From an uncultured Actinomyces sp. (lineage in GTDB: Bacteria; Actinomycetota; Actinomycetes; Actinomycetales; Actinomycetaceae): 10,463 bases of DNA. The stretch spans positions 1 through 10,463 of the forward strand of contig CAJZDJ010000073.1 in assembly GCA_915063485.1 (NCBI GenBank), written 5' to 3'. Shown piece after piece: positions 6,604-10,463 of the stretch. Numbering within the stretch: position 1 is the first letter of the stretch; each line of letters opens with the position of its first letter. The notes below the pieces were generated by a model, which was given only the letters and a program-made list of their open reading frames with translations, had not been told where the DNA came from and did not search any database. Position numbers and translations under genes: made by a program.

Positions 6604-7269
6604 TCAGGGGCGGTTAGCGAAGTGCTCTAGTAGGTTGGCGTCGCCACCTACCACCAAAATATCCTCAGCGCCCACCATGGTTTGTGGGGTGGCGTACTCA
6701 AAATGCTCACCTGGGCTCATCAAACCAATGATGGTTACCCCATAGCGCGAGCGCACCTTGGACTGGCCGATAGTGAAGCCGTGTAATTCGTGCGGCGGAC
6801 GCATTTTGATAATGGAAAAGCCGTTCTTTTCCATTTCGATGTAGTCCAACATGCGTCCGGACACTAGGTGGGCGGCGCGTTGGCCGGCGTCGTATTCGGG
6901 GTAGACCACGTGATTGGCGCCGATGCGGTGCAAAATGCGCCCGTGCGTAGCGCTGATGGCTTTGGCCCAGATTTGGCCGATGCCTAGCTCTACCAGGTTG
7001 GAGGTGATTAGCACGGAGGCTTCCAGGGAGGAGGCCACCCCCACTACGGCGGTGCCAAATTCGGTGGCGCCTAGCTGTTCTAGGGCTTCCATGTCAGTGG
7101 CGTCGGCTTCAATTAGGGGGATGCGCCCAGACCATTGGCGCACGGTGTTGGGGTTGTGCTCGACTGCCAGCACTTCGCGCCCTAGGCGGTCGAGGGTGGC
7201 GGCGACGGCGGTGCCGAAGCGGCCAAGGCCGATTACGAGTGTGGAGTCTTGATGGTTCACCTGGGACAT
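6604..7269 (-). CDS. ktrA: TrkA/KtrA-family potassium uptake regulatory subunit
   Basis: This cytosolic RCK (KTN) protein gates the membrane channel KtrB/TrkH in response to bound nucleotide. At 221 residues it has the single-RCK length of KtrA (about 222) rather than the doubled E. coli TrkA (458). The N-terminal Rossmann fold starts at VIGLGRFG (12-19), with the acidic ribose-binding residue in AVEHN; the TrkA_C-type domain fills roughly residues 130-221, from MEKNGFSIIKMRPP to DILVVGGDANLL. It lies 147 bp after ktrB on the same strand. No Shine-Dalgarno precedes the ATG, but TAAACT ends 6 nt upstream with AAGACA 16 nt before it, so the gene probably has its own leaderless promoter. A GTG at codon 4 is a less likely start. 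Family certain; the KtrA rather than TrkA name rests on length. Confidence 0.92.
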   Translation of the reverse strand: MSQVNHQDSTLVIGLGRFGTAVAATLDRLGREVLAVEHNPNTVRQWSGRIPLIEADATDMEALEQLGATEFGTAVVGVASSLEASVLITSNLVELGIGQIWAKAISATHGRILHRIGANHVVYPEYDAGQRAAHLVSGRMLDYIEMEKNGFSIIKMRPPHELHGFTIGQSKVRSRYGVTIIGLMSPGEHFEYATPQTMVGAEDILVVGGDANLLEHFANRP

Positions 7270-7275
7270 GGTTCT

Positions 7276-7303
7276 AGTTTAAGGGTCGCTGTGATTTTGT
7301 CTT
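7276..7303 (-). promoter_or_regulatory. candidate leaderless promoter of ktrA
   Basis: On the minus strand AAGACA (7298-7303, 4 of 6 to TTGACA) is followed after 16 nt by TAAACT (7276-7281, TAnnnT type), which ends 6 nt before the ktrA ATG. That spacing would start transcription at or next to the start codon and explains the absence of a ribosome binding site. Confidence 0.45.
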
Positions 7304-7323
7304 GTTTGGTCTGGGCGGCGCTA

Positions 7324-7363
7324 GCGGCGACGGCGCGGGGTGGGTGGCGGCGACGGCGCGGGG
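7324..7363. repeat. 17-bp tandem direct repeat in the ktrB-ktrA gap
   Basis: GCGGCGACGGCGCGGGG occurs exactly at 7324-7340 and 7347-7363, with a 23-bp period. It lies in the very GC-rich untranslated stretch between the ktrB stop and the candidate ktrA promoter. Function is unknown; it may be a protein-binding pair, part of a termination or processing structure, or replication slippage. Confidence 0.6.
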
Positions 7364-7416
7364 CGGCTAGAGCGGCTGGGTGCTGCAGGGGGTGGCGGCG
7401 TCGTCGTTTTGGGGCG

Positions 7417-8790
7417 CTAGCCGATCATGGGGCGCTCTTCAGGGAAGCGGATGACGCGGCGTCGATCGCGCATAGCCAGTGCGCTGGCGGCGGTCATGGT
7501 GCCGGTGCGGCCCACAAACATAAGCACTACCATTACATACTTGGCTTCAATGGGCAGTAGCGGGGTGATGCCGGTAGATAAGCCCACGGTGGCGAAAGCG
7601 CTGATAACTTCAAATAAGACAGTGTCAAGGGAAAGGTTAGTTAGCCACAGCAGCATTAGGGTAGCTACCACCACGATGGAGGCGCCCACGAAGGCTACGG
7701 CCACCGAGACGCGCACAGTGGAGGTGGGTAGGCGCCTACCGAACACTTCAATGTCGCTGTCGCCGCGAGCTTCGGCCACGATCGCCAGCACCAGCACAGC
7801 CAGGGTGGTGACTTTAATGCCGCCGGCGGTGGAGGCTGAGCCACCCCCAATAAACATTAGGAAGTCTTGCAGCAACCAGGTGGTTTCGCGCATCAGCGAG
7901 GTGGGAATGGTGGCTAGGCCGCTAGAGCGGGCGTTTACGGAGTTGACGATGGCGGAAAGAACCTTGCCGCTGGTGTCTAGCTGGCCGTAGGTGAAGGGGT
8001 TGGTCCACTCAAAAGCGGTGATAGAGATGGCGCTAATTACCGAAATAATCACGTAGGTGGAAATGGTTATTTTGGAGTGCAAAGACAGCTTGCGCGGCAT
8101 ACGCCAGTTACGATGCACATCCAAAATCACTGGGAAACCAATAGCCCCCACAAAAGTACCTACGGCGATAGGTAAACACATCCACCAGTCGCTAGCGTGG
8201 GGTGCTAGGCCATCGGGCATAATCACAAAGCCCGCATTATTGAAGATGGATAAGGCCATGAAGAAGGCATACCAAGCGCTTTTAAGCAGCGGGTAGCCCA
8301 GCGTTAAAAAGCGCGGGAACAGCACCAGGGCTAGGGTGGCCTCAACCGCCAAGGAGGCGATAATTACCGCGCGCAGCAGTGAGCCGACGTCGCCCAAACG
8401 GGACTGGTGCTCATCGGCGGTAAGCATTCGCTGGAACAGGCCCACATGGCGCGAAACTGCCAGGGACAGCAGCGAGGCGATAGTCATAACCCCCAAACCG
8501 CCCACGGCGGTGGCCAAAATAATGCAGGCTTGGCCGAAAGTAGACCAGTAGGTGGCGGTGTCCACAGTGGTTAGGCCGGTTACACAAACCGCGCTGGTGG
8601 CAGTGAATAGGGCGTCAACGAAGGGGGCACGCTCGCCGCTGGCGGTGGCAATAGGCAGCTCAAGTAGGCCTGTGATAATGACGATAATTGCGGCGAATAG
8701 GCACGTGGCTAGGCGGGCGCTGGAGTGGCGTCCAACTCGCTCCAGCCAGGTGCGTATATCGGTAAACGCCCGCACAGCACGCGAAAACAA
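7417..8790 (-). CDS. ktrB: TrkH/KtrB-family potassium uptake channel
   Basis: This integral membrane subunit translocates K+ and works with the cytosolic KtrA encoded just downstream. The 457-residue length matches KtrB. The four pore-loop repeats of the superfamily are visible with their selectivity-filter glycines: CVTGL (69-73, Gly72), NNAGF (184-188, Gly187), RSSGL (288-292, Gly291) and TVGLS (401-405, Gly403). The gating loop after the third pore reads FIGGGSASTAGGIK (313-326), close to the family norm, and MFVGRTGT follows near 424. Hydrophobic spans of about 20 residues flank each loop. The start is TTG at 8790, with AAGGTG five nt upstream; a GTG at codon 6 is a possible alternative. 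It is divergent from the HTH gene across 285 bp. Family and role are certain; coupling to Na+ is known for some KtrB proteins but cannot be read from this sequence. Confidence 0.93.
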   Translation of the reverse strand: MFSRAVRAFTDIRTWLERVGRHSSARLATCLFAAIIVIITGLLELPIATASGERAPFVDALFTATSAVCVTGLTTVDTATYWSTFGQACIILATAVGGLGVMTIASLLSLAVSRHVGLFQRMLTADEHQSRLGDVGSLLRAVIIASLAVEATLALVLFPRFLTLGYPLLKSAWYAFFMALSIFNNAGFVIMPDGLAPHASDWWMCLPIAVGTFVGAIGFPVILDVHRNWRMPRKLSLHSKITISTYVIISVISAISITAFEWTNPFTYGQLDTSGKVLSAIVNSVNARSSGLATIPTSLMRETTWLLQDFLMFIGGGSASTAGGIKVTTLAVLVLAIVAEARGDSDIEVFGRRLPTSTVRVSVAVAFVGASIVVVATLMLLWLTNLSLDTVLFEVISAFATVGLSTGITPLLPIEAKYVMVVLMFVGRTGTMTAASALAMRDRRRVIRFPEERPMIG

Positions 8791-9075
8791 AAGGTCACCT
8801 TACGTTTTGCAGGGAGCATGGGGGCTAGCAGCAGGGCGCTTGGTAGTTTGCCAGGTCTGCCGGTAGGTACCCACACGTATCTTTCTTTACTTACCTTAGC
8901 CCAGTTGGCATCTGGGTAGTTGGCCCTAATTTATGCGGAGGTTTCCAATTTGGCTGATAGGCGCCGTCACTGTAGTTAAAACGAGATTCAAAACGGCTGT
9001 ATTTGCCAGCTTAAACCGGTATAGTTACATCGATCCCGCCAATGCGGGCCCAACCCAAGGACAGGAATCAGCGCG
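8791..9075. other. divergent intergenic region, ktrB / HTH gene
   Basis: This 285-bp non-coding stretch must hold the promoters of ktrB (minus) and of the HTH-bS22 genes (plus). Seen in it: a plus-strand pair TTGGCA (8905-8910) / TAATTT (8927-8932, spacer 16); AGTTGGC repeated at 8903-8909 and 8918-8924; TTGGCT (8950-8955) 17 nt before TAGTTA (8973-8978); and TATAGT at 9020-9025. No convincing -35/-10 pair for ktrB was found. No coding potential and no recognisable riboswitch (including the c-di-AMP ydaO type sometimes tied to K+ genes) was noticed. Confidence 0.5.
9020..9048 (+). promoter_or_regulatory. candidate -10 element and leader hairpin of the HTH gene
   Basis: TATAGT (9020-9025) is a good -10 hexamer but lacks a good -35. 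A hairpin CCCGC (9035-9039) / GCGGG (9044-9048) with an AAT-containing loop follows in the presumed leader. CAGGAA (9062-9067), 8 nt before the ATG, is the likely ribosome binding site. Confidence 0.35.
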
Positions 9076-9294
9076 ATGGCACAGCCTCAGACTCCCGCCT
9101 TCATGACTGTGGCGGAAGTAGCCTCCATGATGCGGGTGTCCAAGATGACCGTGTATCGCCTGGTGCACTCGGGTGAGCTCCCCGCAATGCGTGTGGGACG
9201 TTCTTACCGGGTGCCCGTGGCGGCTGTCCAGGAGTTCATGGCCAGTGGCTTAGGTGATTGGAGCCACGGCGACGCGGCTGCATTTGGCTCCTGA
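9076..9294 (+). CDS. small excisionase-family helix-turn-helix DNA-binding protein
   Basis: This 72-residue protein is almost entirely one winged HTH domain of the MerR/excisionase (HTH_17) type. Residues about 11-28, from TVAEVASMMRVSKMTVYR, form the helix-turn-helix; LVHSGELPAMRVGRSYRVP is the wing, followed by VAAVQEFMA. The same architecture occurs in BldC-type regulators and in the mycobacterial protein I recall as Rv0500A, which also sits directly before the bS22 gene. Because that pairing recurs in actinobacteria and there is no integrase or phage gene nearby, it is best read as a chromosomal regulator rather than a phage excisionase. The ATG has CAGGAA 8 nt upstream. DNA targets are unknown; autoregulation and control of the bS22 gene are possibilities only. 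Family assignment is strong, function unassigned. Confidence 0.88.
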   Translation: MAQPQTPAFMTVAEVASMMRVSKMTVYRLVHSGELPAMRVGRSYRVPVAAVQEFMASGLGDWSHGDAAAFGS

Positions 9295-9324
9295 GACGCG
9301 TTAAACTCATTTGGTCACGTATGT

Positions 9325-9368
9325 GGCCGGTGTGCCCGGCCGCAACCGATCATGGTGCCGTTGGGCAC
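9325..9368 (+). promoter_or_regulatory. two small hairpins in the leader of the bS22 gene
   Basis: GGCCGG (9325-9330) / CCGGCC (9336-9341) with a 5-nt loop, then GTGCC (9355-9359) / GGCAC (9364-9368) with a 4-nt loop. Both stems are perfect and fall within the 100-bp gap before the bS22 gene. They are not followed by a T-run. They could be processing, attenuation or autoregulatory elements, or chance in GC-rich DNA. Confidence 0.35.
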
Positions 9369-9394
9369 GCTTAGCAAGACTGTGAGGTTCTCAT

Positions 9395-9493
9395 ATGGGA
9401 TCTGTTATTAAGAAGCGCCGTAAGCGCATGTCCAAGAAGAAGCACCGTAAGCTGCTTCGTAAGACTCGCCACCAGCGTCGTAACAAGAAGTGA
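9395..9493 (+). CDS. small ribosomal subunit protein bS22 (AURKAIP1/COX24 domain)
   Basis: This gene encodes only 32 residues, from [11 protein letters not shown] to QRRNKK, of which well over half are Lys or Arg. It matches the AURKAIP1/COX24 domain family (mitochondrial mS38), whose mycobacterial member was identified as bS22 in ribosome structures, bound near the decoding centre of the 30S subunit. The characteristic core [20 protein letters not shown] is present and complete. GAGG (9384-9387) lies 7 nt before the ATG, and the gene ends with TGA at 9491-9493, just before a strong terminator. It follows the HTH gene by 100 bp on the same strand, as I recall for Rv0500A-Rv0500B in M. tuberculosis. 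Genes this short are easily missed by automatic calling. Identity is highly likely from the sequence alone. Confidence 0.93.
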   Translation: MGSVIKKRRKRMSKKKHRKLLRKTRHQRRNKK

Positions 9494-9515
9494 CGCCTGG
9501 CGCGTGAGCGCTTGG

Positions 9516-9553
9516 ATGGCTGCTATCCCTAGGGTGGCAGCCATTTCGTTTAT
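9516..9553 (+). terminator. intrinsic terminator after the bS22 gene
   Basis: ATGGCTGC (9516-9523) pairs perfectly with GCAGCCAT (9537-9544); inside the loop, CCC/GGG can extend the stem. A T-rich TTCGTTTAT tail follows. It is the clearest Rho-independent terminator in the window and ends the HTH-bS22 transcript 22 bp after the stop codon. Confidence 0.8.
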
Positions 9554-9645
9554 CTAAGTGTGATAACTACCTTCGCGCTAAGATTTACTTTATTATTGAA
9601 CTACTTTGTTTTGCTGGCTGCTTGGGCCGCACAATCTAGTAAGAA

Positions 9646-10362
9646 ATGAGAGCTTTAAACATGGCCTCCAGCTGCGGCACTGGTGCAATTTCGGGTGCAA
9701 TGGGTATGGGCGACGACGTCGCCGCTAGCTCTAGCGTTGCAGGCGGCTGTGGGCAGGGAGCTGCACCTAAAACGGCTGCAGCGGGCGCCGTCGTCGGCTG
9801 TGGGCAAGAAGCCGCCAAGGTAGTAAGCGAGCCAGCTAGCGGCTGTGGGCAGGAAGCTAGCGTAGCTGCCGAGTGTGGACAAGCCACCACCAGTTGCGGC
9901 CAGGGTGACAAGCGCCTACTAAGCGAGGCGCAAATGCGTGCCTGGAGAGCCTTTTTAGGGGCCAGCACACTGGTGTCGGTGCGCCTAAACCACGAGCTAG
10001 ACGAGGCCGCCGCCATCTCCATGTATGAGTATGAGATCCTGGTACGCCTATTTGAAAGTGAAGCCGGGCGCGTACGCATGAGCCAACTGGCTGACCAAGT
10101 CTCCTACTCGCGCTCACGTCTAACCCACACGGTAGGGCGGCTAGAACGCGCCGGCTACGTATTGCGTTCCTCATGCCCCAAGGACCGACGCGGTGTCTAC
10201 GCCCACCTAACCCAGGCTGGCTACGAGTTTTTGGCTCAAACCGCGCCCATTCACCTCGACGGGGTGCGCCGCCATCTAATTGACCGTTTCACCCCGAGTG
10301 AGCTGGCCACACTAACTGAGCTGCTGGAAAAGATCACTACCGACGCAGACTTGGCACACTAA
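9646..10362 (+). CDS. MarR-family transcriptional regulator with N-terminal Cys-Gly-Gln repeats
   Basis: Residues about 91-238 are a normal MarR winged-HTH: LLSEAQMRAWRAFLGAS leads the first helix, MSQLADQVSYSRSRLTHTVGRLERAGYV (about 145-172) is the recognition region, and SCPKDRRG is the wing loop typical of actinobacterial MarR proteins. The unusual part is residues 1-90, low in complexity and rich in Ala, Gly and Ser. It has six Cys, all followed by Gly: SCGT (Cys10), then five CGQ units at Cys35, 52, 67, 77 and 84, with spacings shrinking 17, 15, 10 and 7. Start choice is uncertain: ATG 9646 has no good Shine-Dalgarno; ATG 9661 (codon 6) has GAGAG 7 nt before it. ATG 9934 (codon 97) has GAGG 5 nt before it but would trim the first MarR helix. 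Ligand and targets are unknown; redox or metal sensing through the Cys units is an inference. Confidence 0.85.
   Translation: MRALNMASSCGTGAISGAMGMGDDVAASSSVAGGCGQGAAPKTAAAGAVVGCGQEAAKVVSEPASGCGQEASVAAECGQATTSCGQGDKRLLSEAQMRAWRAFLGASTLVSVRLNHELDEAAAISMYEYEILVRLFESEAGRVRMSQLADQVSYSRSRLTHTVGRLERAGYVLRSSCPKDRRGVYAHLTQAGYEFLAQTAPIHLDGVRRHLIDRFTPSELATLTELLEKITTDADLAH
9748..9903 (+). repeat. five GCGQ-encoding repeat units
   Basis: Near-identical GGCTGTGGGCA cores occur with Cys codons at 9748, 9799 and 9844; TGTGGACAA is at 9874-9882 and TGCGGCCAG at 9895-9903. The last copy keeps the Cys-Gly-Gln peptide with different synonymous codons (TGC GGC CAG), which favours selection on the protein. Read on the other strand, 9874-9882 is TTGTCCACA and 9799-9807 is TTGCCCACA, close to actinobacterial DnaA boxes. 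Confidence 0.7.
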
Positions 10363-10388
10363 AACGTGCTCAGGCCCTGACCCTGGCA

Positions 10389-10394
10389 TAGAAT
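10389..10394 (+). promoter_or_regulatory. candidate leaderless -10 of the histidine phosphatase gene
   Basis: TAGAAT (one mismatch to TATAAT) ends 7 nt before the ATG at 10402, so transcription would begin at or beside the start codon. No ribosome binding site is seen in that gap. No good -35 is visible. Confidence 0.45.
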
Positions 10395-10401
10395 TGGCGC
10401 T

Positions 10402-10463
10402 ATGGTGCGCACAACAATTCACGTCATGCGTCATGGCGAGGTAGATAACCCCCAGGGCGTCCT
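10402..10463 (+). CDS. histidine phosphatase (phosphoglycerate mutase-like) family protein, 5' end only
   Basis: Only the first 20 codons are in the window; the gene continues past the end. They read MVRTTIHVMRHGEVDNPQGVL. The RHGE motif (residues 10-13), directly after a hydrophobic beta strand, is the phosphate-accepting His motif of the histidine phosphatase superfamily. The form H-V-M-R-H-G-E-V-x-N-P-x-G-V-L resembles the actinobacterial phosphatases I recall near cytochrome c biogenesis genes (for example Rv0525), though the substrate of that group is not established. It lies 39 bp after the MarR gene on the same strand. No Shine-Dalgarno is present, and TAGAAT 7 nt upstream suggests a leaderless transcript. 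Superfamily assignment is good from the motif; the specific enzyme cannot be decided from this fragment. Confidence 0.8.
   Translation, partial: MVRTTIHVMRHGEVDNPQGV

Noticed and set aside
8791..9075. c-di-AMP or other riboswitch in the ktrB leader
   Set aside because: No recognisable conserved core of the ydaO type or other known riboswitches could be seen on the minus strand.
9076..9294. Phage or plasmid excisionase
   Set aside because: Fold family fits, but there is no integrase, att-like repeat or other mobile gene, and the bS22 neighbour points to a conserved chromosomal pair.
9934..10362. Shorter MarR start at ATG 9934 with GAGG 5 nt upstream, leaving the CGQ region non-coding
   Set aside because: It would remove the LLSEAQ residues that begin the first MarR helix, and no start codon lies in frame between codon 21 and codon 97 that would keep them. 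The upstream frame is open for 96 codons and the fifth repeat is conserved at peptide but not codon level. Kept only as a caveat.

Overview
The window looks like ordinary chromosome from a moderately GC-rich Actinomycetota. The best lineage markers are a 32-residue Arg/Lys-rich protein matching the mycobacterial ribosomal protein bS22, next to an excisionase-type HTH protein (a pairing I recall from mycobacteria), and an actinobacterial-type MarR protein with a CPKDRRG wing. Several genes lack a Shine-Dalgarno and sit 6-7 nt downstream of a -10-like hexamer, as actinobacterial leaderless genes do. Frequent CTA leucine codons and CTAG tetranucleotides, and genes of modest size, suggest something like Actinomycetaceae rather than Streptomyces or Mycobacterium, but this is an impression.

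Layout. (1) 26-1312, plus strand: an M18 aspartyl aminopeptidase. (2) 1450-6412, minus strand: a compact four-gene unit transcribed as gpsA-like > egsA (araM)-like > araB > araD. It converges on the peptidase, and both genes end in a 137-bp spacer with inverted repeats. (3) 6604-8790, minus strand: a two-gene potassium uptake system, KtrB/TrkH channel then KtrA/TrkA regulatory subunit, with a 147-bp spacer that carries a candidate leaderless promoter for ktrA. (4) 8791-9075: a divergent intergenic region. (5) 9076-9493, plus strand: the small HTH protein and bS22, followed by a clear intrinsic terminator. (6) 9646-10362, plus strand: a MarR-family regulator with an unusual N-terminal extension carrying five Cys-Gly-Gln repeats. 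(7) 10402 to the window end: the start of a histidine-phosphatase gene, probably leaderless.

How it fits together. AraB and AraD are textbook L-ribulokinase and L-ribulose-5-phosphate 4-epimerase, which feed L-ribulose into the pentose phosphate pathway as D-xylulose-5-phosphate. The unit has no L-arabinose isomerase, transporter or regulator in the window. In their place are two NAD(P)-dependent polyol-phosphate dehydrogenase relatives, one of the sn-glycerol-1-phosphate type and one of the sn-glycerol-3-phosphate type. This is the most interesting part of the window: it may be a pentitol(-phosphate) pathway, or a link between pentose use and the synthesis of both glycerol-phosphate enantiomers. 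The second item worth follow-up is the CGQ-repeat MarR protein. The rest (peptidase, K+ uptake, ribosomal protein, phosphatase) is housekeeping. No mobile element, CRISPR array, tRNA or rRNA was seen.
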